A stretch of 64,000 nt of DNA from CAWAYR01 sp050250875 (GCA_050250875.1 JBFWNV010000003.1:310001-374000), one strand, 5' to 3'; shown: positions 1 through 10,977, counted from the stretch's first letter. Notes: generated by a model not told the origin, from the letters alone. Translations and numbers: made by a program.

Positions 1-138
1 GGCGCCCTCGACCTGCTGGCGTTCGGCTCGACCGCCAACGCCGTGGTGCGCCAGGCGCAGTGTCCGGTGTTCGTGGTCCACCCCAAGGCGGGCGAGCGCC
101 GCAAGAAAGCGGCGGCGCCGGCGGTGGTCCTGGTCTGA
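1..138 (+). CDS. Universal stress protein, two-domain type, C-terminal end (partial)
   Basis: The frame is open from the window edge and ends at TGA 136-138, so only the last 45 residues are present. They match the end of a UspA fold: a Phe-Gly-Ser-Thr-x-Asn-Ala-Val-Val-Arg segment (the nucleotide-binding G-S-x-x-x-x-V-V type loop) followed by a Cys-Pro-Val-hydrophobic strand. The same segment occurs at the end of the two-domain Usp at 38481-39413, and both genes are followed directly by a 157-residue single-domain Usp, so this is probably also a two-domain protein. The last 15 or so residues are a basic, Ala-rich tail. Role inferred from the family: cytoplasmic stress or nucleotide-binding protein. 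Confidence 0.8.
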   Translation, partial: GALDLLAFGSTANAVVRQAQCPVFVVHPKAGERRKKAAAPAVVLV

Positions 139-153
139 GCGGAAGGAGGGGCG

Positions 154-627
154 GTGGCGACGATCGCGCTCAAGCACATCCTGGTGCCGACCGATTTCAG
201 CGAGACGTCACGGGTGGCGCTTCGCTACGCCTTGGCGCTCGCCGATCGCTTCGGCGCCTGCGTGCACCTGCTGCACGCGGTGCAGAATCCGCTCGAACAG
301 CCGTGGGCGGCCGAGATCTACGCGGTGTCGGCGCCCGAGTACGAGGCGGCGGCCCGTCGCGAATCCGACGCCCAGCTGGCGGCGATGCTGAACGAGACCG
401 AGCGCCAGAAGTACTGCGCGTGTCTGGTCACCGAGGTCGGCTCGCCGTTCCTGAGCATCGTGCGCTACGCGCAGCGCGAGGCGATCGACCTCATCGTCAT
501 GGGCACCCACGGGCGCGGTGCGATGGCCCACCTGCTGATCGGCAGCGTCGCCGAGAACGTGGTGCGAAAGGCGCCCTGCCCGGTGCTGACGGTCCGCCAT
601 CCCGAGCACGAGTTCGTGCTGCCCTGA
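154..627 (+). CDS. Universal stress protein, single UspA domain
   Basis: This is a 157-residue UspA protein starting at GTG 154, with a good ribosome site (GGAAGGAGGG, 141-150) just upstream. The N-terminal strand ends in Val-Pro-Thr-Asp-Phe-Ser. Near the C-terminus is the ATP-binding type loop Gly-Thr-His-Gly-Arg-Gly followed by Gly-Ser-Val-Ala-Glu-Asn-Val-Val-Arg, so the protein probably binds ATP. It follows a two-domain Usp by 15 bp. It is a close paralogue of the gene at 39410-39883, with the same length, order and neighbour. Function beyond a general stress role cannot be read from the sequence. Confidence 0.93.
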   Translation: MATIALKHILVPTDFSETSRVALRYALALADRFGACVHLLHAVQNPLEQPWAAEIYAVSAPEYEAAARRESDAQLAAMLNETERQKYCACLVTEVGSPFLSIVRYAQREAIDLIVMGTHGRGAMAHLLIGSVAENVVRKAPCPVLTVRHPEHEFVLP

Positions 628-640
628 ACGACGACGCCCC

Positions 641-665
641 GCCCGGCACGGGAGCCGCGCCGGGC
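641..665. terminator. Possible terminator hairpin between convergent genes
   Basis: GCCCGGC (641-647) can pair with GCCGGGC (659-665) around an 11-nt loop, between the ends of a plus-strand Usp gene and a minus-strand cytochrome gene. No T-tract follows on either strand, so intrinsic termination is only a possibility. Confidence 0.3.
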
Positions 666-684
666 GTGACCGCCGTCAGCGGGG

Positions 685-1449
685 TCAGGGGTTCGCAATG
701 CGCTCGAAGAGCGCCGCCAGTCGAGTGCGCGCCGTCGCCAGCCGTTCTTCGAGCTGGGTGTAGACGAAGGCGTGCCCGGCGGCGGTGGCTTCGACGATCG
801 GCACCTCGACCTGCTGGGCATCGCGTTCCAGCGCGGCGCGCCGGTTCGGATCCTTCACGCGGCCGATGGCGGTGCGGGCGTCCTTCAGCAGCGTCCGCGT
901 CTCGCGCAGGCCTTCGAGCGCCAGCCGCCCGTTGATCGGGTTCTCCGGACGCGGCGCGATCTTGCCGGCGCCGTGGCACTGCGCGCACTGGCCTTCGAGC
1001 GCCCGCGGCGACAGCCGCACGCCGGCCGCTTCGCCGTGGCAGGTGGCGCAGGTCGGCGCGTTCCGGTCGCCGGCGCGGAGCAGCTCGTAGTGCTTGCTCT
1101 TCTGGAACTGGACGAACGGGCCGGCGTGACAGGTGCCGCAGGTCTTGCCGAGGTTCATGCTGTTGACCGGGCTGGCCGGGTTGCTGCGCGGCAGGATGTT
1201 CTGGTGGGCGATGAACGGCTCGAAGCTCTTGGGGTCGCCGCCGTGACAGCTCTCGCAGCCGACGTTCCTGCGGCCGTGCGCCGAGGTGTCCCAGTCCGAC
1301 AGGTGCGAGGCCGATACCGACCCGGGATTGGCGAAGTGGCAGTCGGCGCACCGGCTGCCCCCCAGCCCCTGCGCGTCGGCCGCGGAGGCCACGGCCACCA
1401 TCCCCATCACGCTCACCGCAATCAGTACAGACTTCCAACCGACCGTCAT
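685..1449 (-). CDS. Exported pentaheme c-type cytochrome
   Basis: The 254-residue product has an N-terminal signal peptide (Lys6, hydrophobic core 7-24, Ala-Asp-Ala-Gln cleavage region) and five CxxCH heme sites at residues 34-38, 65-69, 104-108, 134-138 and 155-159. Spacing is loose, as in NrfH/DmsE-like and cytochrome c3-like electron carriers. The C-terminal 90 residues are heme-free and helical. It is expected to be a periplasmic electron-transfer protein. The frame is open further upstream to 1770, but the Met at 1449 immediately precedes the signal peptide, so it was chosen. The gene is divergent from a small membrane protein gene. Its redox partner is unknown. Confidence 0.85.
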   Translation of the reverse strand: MTVGWKSVLIAVSVMGMVAVASAADAQGLGGSRCADCHFANPGSVSASHLSDWDTSAHGRRNVGCESCHGGDPKSFEPFIAHQNILPRSNPASPVNSMNLGKTCGTCHAGPFVQFQKSKHYELLRAGDRNAPTCATCHGEAAGVRLSPRALEGQCAQCHGAGKIAPRPENPINGRLALEGLRETRTLLKDARTAIGRVKDPNRRAALERDAQQVEVPIVEATAAGHAFVYTQLEERLATARTRLAALFERIANP

Positions 1450-1755
1450 ACACGCCCCCGAGTCGCCGAATTCACGCGTTGTGCCAGGTCGAAGGGAGCG
1501 CGGCTTCCCCCCGATGCCCACCGTTCCGATTCGTCCCGCGCCCGGCCACCGGGCCCGCAGACGGGCCACGACCGCCGTGGAGTATTCCCGTGCCGGCGCG
1601 AAATTCCCGGCGCGGCACCACGCGTCCGGCACGCCCGCGCGCACCAGCCGCCGCCACCCGGCGGCAGCGATCTTGCCCCGAGTACCGACGTGATCGTGGC
1701 TGGCGACGGCGCCGGACGCAAGCAAAATCCGGCGGCGCCAGTGCAGGAGGGTGCG
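1450..1755. other. Divergent intergenic region without a recognised gene
   Basis: About 306 bp separate the cytochrome start (minus strand) from the small membrane protein start (plus strand). It should carry both promoters. I see no convincing -35/-10 pair, repeat or RNA structure. An in-frame upstream extension of the cytochrome crosses it but lacks signal-peptide character. Confidence 0.4.
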
Positions 1756-1950
1756 ATGGGAGTCAACCAAGCCGCATGGGACCGCGGATTGCGCCTGGTC
1801 GTCGGCGCGGCGCTGTTGGGAATGGCGCTGGCCGGACCGTGGTGGCCCTGGGGCCTGCTCGGCGCGGTGCCGTTGCTCACGGGCGTGACCGGGTGGTGTC
1901 CGCTCTACGCACTGCTGGGCGTGAGGACGTGTCCGGCACGGAGGGCGTGA
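1756..1950 (+). CDS. Small DUF2892-type membrane protein (YgaP transmembrane-domain-like)
   Basis: A 64-residue protein with two hydrophobic segments (about residues 13-27 and 29-43) and the family signature Asp-Arg-x-x-Arg, then Thr-Gly-x-x-Gly-x-Cys-Pro-x-Tyr-x-Leu-x-Gly, then Thr-Cys near the end. This resembles the standalone inner-membrane domain of YgaP/DUF2892 proteins, which are often found with sulfur or redox functions. A strong AGGAGG site (1745-1750) sits six bases before the ATG. The stop overlaps the next start by one base (TGATG), so the two are translationally coupled. The exact role is unknown. Confidence 0.85.
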   Translation: MGVNQAAWDRGLRLVVGAALLGMALAGPWWPWGLLGAVPLLTGVTGWCPLYALLGVRTCPARRA

Positions 1951-2477
1951 TGGCGATGACGCGTACGGTGATGCTCGTGGTGATGACGGCAGTCGCGGGC
2001 GCGGGCGTCGCGGCGGCGCAGGGCCGTGGGCCCGGACCCGGCATGAAGGGCATGCAGGGCATGCACGACGACGCCCACATGGCCGACATGCAGGGCATCC
2101 ACGCGCTGTTCGCCGAGCGGGCGAAGATCACCCGCACGGCCACGCCGCGCGCCGACGGGGTCGAGACGTTGACCGAATCCGACGACCCGGCGGTGGTCCG
2201 GCTGATTCAGCAGCACGTCGCCGCGATGTACGTCCGGGTCGAGAACGCGCGGCCGATTCATCAGCGCGATCCGCTGTTCCGGGAAGTGTTCGCCCATGCC
2301 GCGAAGATCGTGATGCAGCAGACGGCGACGGCGCGCGGGGTGCGTGTGGTCGAAACGTCGGCCGACCCCTACGTCGCCCGGCTCATCCAGGCCCACGCCG
2401 AGGTGGTCAGTGCGTTTCTGGCCAACGGCCCCGCCGAGATGATGAAGAATCACCCGGTGCCGCCCCGGCCCGACTGA
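1950..2477 (+). CDS. Exported Met/His-rich protein with an internal duplication
   Basis: A 175-residue product with a signal peptide (hydrophobic residues 7-22, Ala-Ala-Ala-Gln). A short linker after it is rich in Met, His and Asp, a composition seen in periplasmic metal-handling proteins. The rest is two related segments of about 60 residues (roughly 50-108 and 109-170). Both carry a pattern Phe-Ala-x-x-Ala-Lys-Ile, then Val-Glu-Thr, then Asp-Pro-x-Val-x-Arg-Leu-Ile-Gln-x-His. I do not recognise a named family. It is coupled to the upstream membrane protein gene and followed 2 bp later by another membrane protein gene. Metal or heme binding is inference only. Confidence 0.75.
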   Translation: MAMTRTVMLVVMTAVAGAGVAAAQGRGPGPGMKGMQGMHDDAHMADMQGIHALFAERAKITRTATPRADGVETLTESDDPAVVRLIQQHVAAMYVRVENARPIHQRDPLFREVFAHAAKIVMQQTATARGVRVVETSADPYVARLIQAHAEVVSAFLANGPAEMMKNHPVPPRPD

Positions 2478-2479
2478 GC

Positions 2480-3085
2480 GTGCAGGAGCCTTCCACCGAG
2501 CAGCGTTACCACGTCGTCGAGGGACGGGCCCGGATCGAGCTGACGGTCCGGGACGTCCGGCGTCTGTTCGACAGCCGCGACCCGGCGCCCTTCCGCGAAC
2601 GCGATCTCGACGAAGGCGCCGTCGAGTACGTGATGGGCGCGGTGGAGGAGATCCCGCGGCACCTGCCGCTGGCGCTGGTCGTCGCCATCGACGCGCCGCC
2701 CGATCCGGCGCTGCCCGATCACCTCGTGGCCGAGGCCATCCGCAGCCATTTCACCCACGCCCGCCGCCAGGTCGCCCGCCGTCTGCGGCACCGCGTGCGG
2801 CGCGGCCGGCTCGCCCTCGGTGTCGGCCTGCTGGTCCTGGTCGCATGCCTGACGCTGGCCCAGGCGGCCTCCTCCCTGCCGGCCGGCTACCTGCGCGACG
2901 TCGCCCGAGAGGGCCTGGTGATCGCCGGCTGGGTGGCGATGTGGCGCCCGATCGAGGTCCTGCTCTACGACTGGTGGCCCCTGGTGGACGAGCGCCGGCA
3001 GGTCGATCGCGTGCTCGACGCGGCGATCGAGATCCGGCACGCCGACGGCATTTGGGGGGCGACGGCGCCCCCGCCCTCCTGGTAG
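2480..3085 (+). CDS. Hypothetical membrane protein with two transmembrane segments
   Basis: A 201-residue product from GTG 2480, starting 2 bp after the previous stop. The first 100 residues are soluble and acidic/basic mixed. A very Arg-rich stretch (about 93-108) leads into a transmembrane segment at about 110-130, and a second hydrophobic stretch lies at about 145-165. The tail is charged. I do not recognise the family. The position suggests one transcript with the exported Met/His-rich protein before it. Confidence 0.7.
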   Translation: MQEPSTEQRYHVVEGRARIELTVRDVRRLFDSRDPAPFRERDLDEGAVEYVMGAVEEIPRHLPLALVVAIDAPPDPALPDHLVAEAIRSHFTHARRQVARRLRHRVRRGRLALGVGLLVLVACLTLAQAASSLPAGYLRDVAREGLVIAGWVAMWRPIEVLLYDWWPLVDERRQVDRVLDAAIEIRHADGIWGATAPPPSW

Positions 3086-3094
3086 AATCCCTGG

Positions 3095-3637
3095 ATGCCG
3101 TCGTGTACCCGCCGTCAGGCGCTGGCCACGCTCGCTGCCGCGGCGGTGGGCGCCGCGCTCCCGTCGCGAACCTGGGCCGCCGCCACACGGGCCCACTCAC
3201 GCGCCCTGCACTTCGCGCACCTGCACACCGGGGAGCGGCTCGCCGTCGAGTACTGCACCGCCGGCGAGTACGTGCCCGACGCCCTGGCGGCGGTGAATAC
3301 CCTGCTGCGCGACTTCCGCACCGGCGACGTCCGCGCCATCGACCCGGCACTGCTCGACCTGCTCTACGACCTGCGCGAACGCACCGGCGCGAGCCGGCCG
3401 TTCGAGATCATCTCGGGCTACCGCTCGCCGGCGACCAACGCCGCCCTACGCCGTCGCAGCCACGGCGTGGCCTCGAGCAGCCTGCACATGCAGGGCAAGG
3501 CCATCGACATCCGCGTCGGCGACGTGCCGCTGGCCGGGCTGCGACGCGCCGCCCTCGCCCTCGGCGAGGGCGGGGTCGGCTACTACCCCGCCTCGAACTT
3601 CGTTCACGTCGACACCGGGCGCGTTCGCGCCTGGTAG
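3095..3637 (+). CDS. Tat-exported DUF882/M15-like murein peptidase (MepK/YcbK family)
   Basis: 180 residues. The N-terminus has a twin-arginine motif (Thr-Arg-Arg-Gln-Ala-Leu-Ala) and a hydrophobic stretch ending near Ala27. The mature part has the peptidase M15 zinc-site pattern: Ser-Gly-Tyr-Arg-Ser, Ser-x-His-x-x-Gly-Lys-Ala-Ile-Asp (His and Asp ligands), and a C-terminal Phe-Val-His-Val-Asp-Thr-Gly. Known relatives (YcbK/MepK) cleave peptidoglycan cross-links in the periplasm. It ends 5 bp from the convergent L,D-transpeptidase gene, so cell-wall hydrolysis and cross-linking functions lie side by side. Confidence 0.9.
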   Translation: MPSCTRRQALATLAAAAVGAALPSRTWAAATRAHSRALHFAHLHTGERLAVEYCTAGEYVPDALAAVNTLLRDFRTGDVRAIDPALLDLLYDLRERTGASRPFEIISGYRSPATNAALRRRSHGVASSSLHMQGKAIDIRVGDVPLAGLRRAALALGEGGVGYYPASNFVHVDTGRVRAW

Positions 3638-3642
3638 CCCGG

Positions 3643-5232
3643 TCAGTCGAGCGCCGCCAGCGCGCGTGACAACCGCGCGTCGTGGCCGTAGACGTCCTCG
3701 GCGAAGTGAACGGCGCCGTCCTCCGGCAGCACCGCCGCCGTCAGATAGAAGATCGCCACGTCGATCGGCGCGTAGAGCGCCACGGCGGTGTTGTCCTCGC
3801 CCTGCATCGCGGCGGCGATGCGGTCTTCCGGCCACGCCTCGCGCTGCCGGCCCAGGACCCAGCGCGCCAGTGCCGGCGGGTCGGCGACGCGGATGCAGCC
3901 GTGGCTGAAGTCGCGGCGGTCGCGGGCGAACAGACCCTGCGCCGGCGTGCCGTGCATGTAGACGCTGGCGTCGTTCGGAAACAGGAACTTCACCAGCCCG
4001 AGCGCGTTGTCGGGGCCGGGGCGCTGACGCACGCGGAGGGTGCCGGCCGACAGGCCGGCGAGCGCCTCGTCGTCGAGCGCCACGACTCGGCCGTCGTCAC
4101 CCTCGCCGCGCACGATCTCCATGTGCTGGCTCGCCAGATAGCCTGGACGGCGGCGCACGGCCGGCAGTACCTCGTCGCGGAGGATCGATCGCGGGACGTT
4201 CCAGTAGGGCCGGAAGATCACCTGCTCCATGACGTCGACGAACACCGGGGTCTGGGTGCGCACCGCCCGGCCGACGATGACGTTCATCGTCAGGGCCGGC
4301 GCGTCGTCGTCGCGGGCGACATCCCAGGCCCACAGGCGGAACATCGGGATGTTCACCGCCACGAGGCGGCGCGTGCCCAGGTCGGGGAGCCACCGCAGGC
4401 GCTCGAGCGCGAGCGTCATCTGCCAGGCGCGGGCGGCCGGTGAGACAGCCAGCGCCGCCCGGGTCCGCGCCCCGATCACGCCGTCCGGAGTCAGTCCGTG
4501 GCGCCGCTGGAACCGCCGGACGCCGTCGACGATGGCGCCGTCATACCGCGTGTCATCGCCAGCCGCCGACGGCTCGAGGTCGCCGAAGGCAGTCAGGCGA
4601 ACGCGGAGCGCGGCGCTCGGGTAGGGGTCGCCCGGGCGCACCGTCGCCGGTCCCGGGGGCAGGGGTGGCAGCGGCCCCGCCGCCGCGATCCGGCGGTAGG
4701 TCGCCAACGCCTCGACGAGACGCCGGTAGAGCGCGAAGGGCGGCGCCAGGCCCATGATGGTCTCGGCCGGGGTGCCGGCATCGACGCCGGCCTCGAGCAT
4801 GGCGGCGAAGTCGTGCGGCTCGGCCCACATCGGTAGCCCCCAGCCCAGCGAGCGCGGATCGATCCGGCCGAGGTGCAGGTGGCGCATCGCGCGCAGCGTC
4901 GCGACGGTGAGCACGACGTCGGCCGCGACCAGGTCGCCGGAGGCGGGAGCAGCGTAGGTCCCGGCCGCCAGCCCATGGGCGTCGAGTCCCTCGAGCACCC
5001 GCCGCACGGCCGCGCCCGCGGCGGTCGGGCGACCCGCGGCGTCATGCCAGACCGGCCCGCCGCGGCGGCCGTAGAATGCGACAGCCCCGGCCCGTTCGAC
5101 CGGGCCGGCGCCGACGATCGCGGCCGCGCGCTCGATCGCCGGGCCGCTCCAGGGAGATTCCGGTCGCGCCTGCGCCGCCACCGCCACCGCCAACCCCAGG
5201 ATCGCCAGTACCTGTCCTCCGTACACACCCAT
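3643..5232 (-). CDS. L,D-transpeptidase, YcbB/LdtD-like
   Basis: A 529-residue exported protein. The signal peptide is at residues 1-22, an N-terminal scaffold region at about 25-190, a peptidoglycan-binding domain (Val-Arg-Arg-Phe-Gln-Arg-Arg-His-Gly-Leu) at about 205-265, and a YkuD catalytic domain at about 290-480. The catalytic motif Ser-His-Gly-Cys-Ile-Arg-Val has Cys446, with His427 in Met-His-Gly-Thr. These enzymes make 3-3 (meso-DAP to meso-DAP) cross-links in the periplasm or attach proteins to the wall. The start at 5232 was preferred over an upstream extension because it begins the signal peptide. The gene is divergent from the ABC exporter genes. Confidence 0.92.
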   Translation of the reverse strand: MGVYGGQVLAILGLAVAVAAQARPESPWSGPAIERAAAIVGAGPVERAGAVAFYGRRGGPVWHDAAGRPTAAGAAVRRVLEGLDAHGLAAGTYAAPASGDLVAADVVLTVATLRAMRHLHLGRIDPRSLGWGLPMWAEPHDFAAMLEAGVDAGTPAETIMGLAPPFALYRRLVEALATYRRIAAAGPLPPLPPGPATVRPGDPYPSAALRVRLTAFGDLEPSAAGDDTRYDGAIVDGVRRFQRRHGLTPDGVIGARTRAALAVSPAARAWQMTLALERLRWLPDLGTRRLVAVNIPMFRLWAWDVARDDDAPALTMNVIVGRAVRTQTPVFVDVMEQVIFRPYWNVPRSILRDEVLPAVRRRPGYLASQHMEIVRGEGDDGRVVALDDEALAGLSAGTLRVRQRPGPDNALGLVKFLFPNDASVYMHGTPAQGLFARDRRDFSHGCIRVADPPALARWVLGRQREAWPEDRIAAAMQGEDNTAVALYAPIDVAIFYLTAAVLPEDGAVHFAEDVYGHDARLSRALAALD

Positions 5233-5314
5233 CCTCGGCCCGTCCCCCCGGAATCTGCGGTGCACGCACCGTGCCAGTGATCCGCCGGGCGCCCCGACCG
5301 GGCACAATGGCGTT

Positions 5315-6024
5315 GTGGAGCACGACGCGCGCCCGGTGTTCGTCGCCCAGGGCCTGACCAAACGCTATCAGATGGGCGAGGTCACGGTGCACGCCCTGCG
5401 CGGCGTCGACTTCGTCCTCTATCCCGGGGAACTCGTCGTGCTGCTCGGGCCCTCGGGGTCGGGCAAGTCGACGCTGTTGAACATCCTCGGCGGCCTGGAC
5501 GTGCCGACCGAGGGCACCGTCGTCTATCAGGACCACACGCTGACCAGCGCCGACGACGCGGCGCTGACCGCCTACCGGCGTGAGCACGTCGGCTTCGTCT
5601 TCCAGTTCTACAACCTCATCCCGAGCCTCACCGCCCGCGAGAACGTCGCCCTGGTCACCGAGATCAGCGACCACCCGATGACCCCCGAAGAGGCGCTGGG
5701 AATGGTCGGGCTGTCCGAGCGACTCGACCACTTCCCGGCGCAGCTCTCGGGCGGTGAACAGCAGCGGGTCGCCATCGCGCGGGCCATCGCCAAGCGGCCC
5801 GACGTGCTGCTGTGCGACGAGCCGACCGGGGCGCTCGACATCACGACCGGCGTCGTCGTGCTCGAGGCCATCGCGCACGTCAACCGCACGCTCGGCACCG
5901 CCACCGTCGTCATCACCCACAACGCCGCCATCGCCGGCATGGCCGACCGCGTGGTGCGGCTGGCCGACGGCCGCGTCGCCGGCGAGACGCGCAACGCCAC
6001 GAAGCAGCCGGTGCAGGAGCTGCG

Positions 6025-6031
<7 letters not shown>
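5315..6031 (+). CDS. ABC transporter ATP-binding protein (MacB/LolD type)
   Basis: 238 residues from GTG 5315. Walker A is Gly-Pro-Ser-Gly-Ser-Gly-Lys-Ser-Thr, followed by a Q-loop in Val-Phe-Gln-Phe-Tyr-Asn-Leu. The signature is Leu-Ser-Gly-Gly-Glu-Gln-Gln-Arg, Walker B is Leu-Leu-Cys-Asp-Glu-Pro-Thr-Gly-Ala-Leu-Asp, and the H-loop is Ile-Thr-His-Asn. Length and motifs fit the LolD/MacB ATPases that power FtsX-type permeases rather than substrate-filling transporters. The stop overlaps the permease start by 7 bp, and an HlyD adaptor follows, giving a three-gene mechanotransmission-type exporter. The substrate is unknown. Confidence 0.95.
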
Positions 6032-8409
<2,378 letters not shown>

Positions 8410-8444
8410 CCGATGACGCCCCCTGCCCCGCCCGGACGTCGGCG

Positions 8445-9650
8445 ATGACGACGCGCAAGCCCCTGCCCTGGCGGCGTCTGACGCTCGGCACCGTACTGGT
8501 CGGCGGGCTGCTGGCGGTGGCGCTGTGGCCCGACACGCTGCCGGTGGACATCGCCGTCGCCAGCCGTGGCCCGCTCGTGGTCACGATCGACGAGCAGGGC
8601 GAAACGCGCATCCGCGATCGCTACGTCGTGTCGGCACCGGTGACCGGCCGGGTGGAGCGCATCGTGGTGGACGCCGGCGACACCGTCGCCGCCGGCCAGG
8701 TGTTGACCCGCATCCGTCCCGAGTCGCCGCCGCTGCTCGACGCCCGCAGCCGCGCCGAGGCCCGCGCCGGGGTCGAGTCGGCGCAGGCGGCGCTCGGGCG
8801 GGCGCAGATGGAGCGGGCCCGCGCCGACGACGCGCTCGGGCAGGCGCGGCGCGAGCAGCAACGCGCCGCCGACCTGTTCAAGGGCGGCGCGGTGAGCCGA
8901 CAGCAGCTCGACGCCCGCACCGACGACACCCACCAGGCCGAGGCTGCCGCCCGCGCCGCGGCCTTCGCCGAAGCCCAGGCGGCGTCGGCGCTGCGCCAGG
9001 CAGAGGCGCGGCTGGCTCCGCCGGCGGCGCCCGCCGCCGACGCACGCGCGGTGCCGGTGCGCGCCCCGGCCGGCGGCGTCGTGCTCAAGCGCGTCTACGA
9101 GAGCGAGGCGCTCGTCCCGGCCGGCGAGCCGCTGCTCGAGATCGGCGACCCCGGCCGCCTCGAGATCGTCGCCGACCTGCTGTCGGCCGACGCCGTGCGG
9201 GTGTCTGCGGGCGCCCGCGTGCTCGTCGACGGCTGGGGCGGCGACCGCACGCTCGAGGCTCGCGTCCGCCTGGTCGAACCGGCCGGCTTCACCAAGGTCT
9301 CGGCGCTGGGCGTCGAGGAACAACGCGTGAACGTCCGGCTCGACTTCCTCGATCCGACGGCGGCGCGGCAGGCGCTCGGCGACGCCTACCGCGTCGAGGT
9401 GCGGATCGTGCTGTGGGAGGGCGCCGACGTGCTGACCGTGCCGACCGGCGCGCTGTTCCGCGACGGCGAGCGGTGGGCGGTCTACGTCGCGCGCGACGGG
9501 CGGGCGGTGCGCACGCTCGTGGACATCGGTCACCGCACGCCGCAGGCGGCCGAGGTGGTCTCGGGCCTGACCGACGGCGTGACGGTCGTCGTCTTCCCGC
9601 CCGACACGCTGCAGGACGGAGCCCGCGTGGCGCCGCGCCCGAACGAGTGA
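8445..9650 (+). CDS. Periplasmic adaptor (membrane fusion) protein, HlyD/MacA family
   Basis: 401 residues with an N-terminal membrane anchor (about 12-28). A first lipoyl half-motif (Val-Ser-Ala-Pro-Val-Thr-Gly-Arg-Val) is followed by a long Ala/Arg/Glu-rich coiled-coil hairpin (about 100-200). A second lipoyl half (Val-Arg-Ala-Pro-Ala-Gly-Gly-Val-Val-Leu) and the beta-barrel and membrane-proximal domains complete it. It links the inner-membrane FtsX permease to an outer-membrane channel; no TolC-like gene is visible in the window. It ends 1 bp before the convergent permease gene. Confidence 0.92.
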   Translation: MTTRKPLPWRRLTLGTVLVGGLLAVALWPDTLPVDIAVASRGPLVVTIDEQGETRIRDRYVVSAPVTGRVERIVVDAGDTVAAGQVLTRIRPESPPLLDARSRAEARAGVESAQAALGRAQMERARADDALGQARREQQRAADLFKGGAVSRQQLDARTDDTHQAEAAARAAAFAEAQAASALRQAEARLAPPAAPAADARAVPVRAPAGGVVLKRVYESEALVPAGEPLLEIGDPGRLEIVADLLSADAVRVSAGARVLVDGWGGDRTLEARVRLVEPAGFTKVSALGVEEQRVNVRLDFLDPTAARQALGDAYRVEVRIVLWEGADVLTVPTGALFRDGERWAVYVARDGRAVRTLVDIGHRTPQAAEVVSGLTDGVTVVVFPPDTLQDGARVAPRPNE

Positions 9651-9651
9651 G

Positions 9652-10977
9652 CTACGCGGCGCGCCCCGGCCGCCGCGCCGCCAGCACGACCGCGCCGAGC
9701 CCCGTCCAGACGAGCGCCGTGGTCTGGGCCAGCGGACTCGCCGCGACGAGCACCCACGCCGTGACGGTGATCCCGGCCAGCGGCACGACCAGGTGCCCGA
9801 TCCAGCGCCGGCTGCCCTGCCGCCCGACGAAGTAGCCGACCACCGAGGCGTGGAGCAGCGCGAATGCGGCCAGGGCGCCGACGTCGACGATCGACACGAG
9901 CAGCGGCAGGCCGTCGGCGCGGCGCGCCGCCCACACCGAGACCACCAGCGTCAGCGTGCCGCTGGAGACCAGCGCCGCCACCGGCACGCCGCGCTGGCGA
10001 TCGATCCGGGCCAGCGCCGCCGGCAGCCGGCCCTCGCGCGACATGCCGAGCAGCAGCCGGGCCGCCGCGGCCTGCGCGGTCATCGCGGCGAACGCCGGAC
10101 CGATCGCCTTGGTGACGGCGACGAGCGTGGCCAGCCAGCCACCGAGGGCGACGCGCGTGAGGTCGTAGAACGCCGTGCCCTGGCGCGCCGGCGTGGCGCG
10201 AAGGTCGGCGGGCGGCACCGTGCTGAGCAGCGCCGCGGCGGCGGTCTGGGCCACGAACGCCAGCCCGGCACTGGCGAGGCACAACAGGATGGCGCGGCCG
10301 ATCTGCCGGCTGTCGCCGGCGTTCTCCTCGGCGAACGAGGCGATGGCGTCGAAGCCGAGGAACGACAGCACCGCGATCGACACGCCGCCGAGCACCAACG
10401 CCGGCGTCACGGCGGTGACGCCGACCAGCGGCGACAGCCACGGCCGCGACGGTCCGTCGGCGGCGAGGACGGCTGCGGCGACGGCGAGGAACACGGCGAG
10501 GGCGCCGACCTCGACCAGCAGCACGACGAAGCCCACGCGCGCCGCCACGGCGACGCCGCGCAGGTTGAGCGCCGTCGTCGCGACGAACGCCGTCGCCGTG
10601 AACACCCAGGCGGGTACGGCCGGAACCAGCGCGTGCATGGCGATGCCCGAGAAGAGATACGCCACCGACGGGATCAGCAGGTAGTCGAGCATCGCCAGCC
10701 AGCCGGCGAAGAAGCCGGCGGCGCCGCCGAGGCCCGCGGTGGCGTAGGCGAACACCGATCCGGCGTGCGGGACGACGCGCGACATCTCGGCGTATGACCA
10801 CGCCGTGAACGCCATCGCCACAGTGGCGACCAGATAGACGAGGGCGACGGCGCCGTCGGCCTGCGCGTCGAGCACACCGAAGACGCCGACCGGGGCCAGC
10901 GGCCCGATGAAGAGCAGCCCGTAGACGACGAGGTCGCCGAGCGACAGGCGGCGCTGCAACGCGGGAGGACCCGCCAT
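9652..10977 (-). CDS. APC-superfamily amino acid/amine permease
   Basis: A 441-residue polytopic protein with about 12 hydrophobic segments. The start is Met at 10977, which overlaps the amidase stop (ATGA), so the two are co-translated. The first membrane segment carries the APC pattern (Gly-Pro-Leu-Ala-Pro-Val-Gly-Val-Phe), and a later Phe-Leu-Gly-Phe-Asp-Ala-Ile-Ala-Ser-Phe-Ala-Glu-Glu segment is typical of transmembrane helix 6 in this family. Paired with an amidase, it probably imports an amide or the amine/amino acid released from one. The substrate is not known. Confidence 0.9.
   Translation of the reverse strand: MAGPPALQRRLSLGDLVVYGLLFIGPLAPVGVFGVLDAQADGAVALVYLVATVAMAFTAWSYAEMSRVVPHAGSVFAYATAGLGGAAGFFAGWLAMLDYLLIPSVAYLFSGIAMHALVPAVPAWVFTATAFVATTALNLRGVAVAARVGFVVLLVEVGALAVFLAVAAAVLAADGPSRPWLSPLVGVTAVTPALVLGGVSIAVLSFLGFDAIASFAEENAGDSRQIGRAILLCLASAGLAFVAQTAAAALLSTVPPADLRATPARQGTAFYDLTRVALGGWLATLVAVTKAIGPAFAAMTAQAAAARLLLGMSREGRLPAALARIDRQRGVPVAALVSSGTLTLVVSVWAARRADGLPLLVSIVDVGALAAFALLHASVVGYFVGRQGSRRWIGHLVVPLAGITVTAWVLVAASPLAQTTALVWTGLGAVVLAARRPGRAA

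Noticed and set aside
1450..1770. N-terminal extension of the pentaheme cytochrome frame
   Set aside because: The extension lacks homology-like features and would bury the signal peptide; the Met at 1449 explains export.
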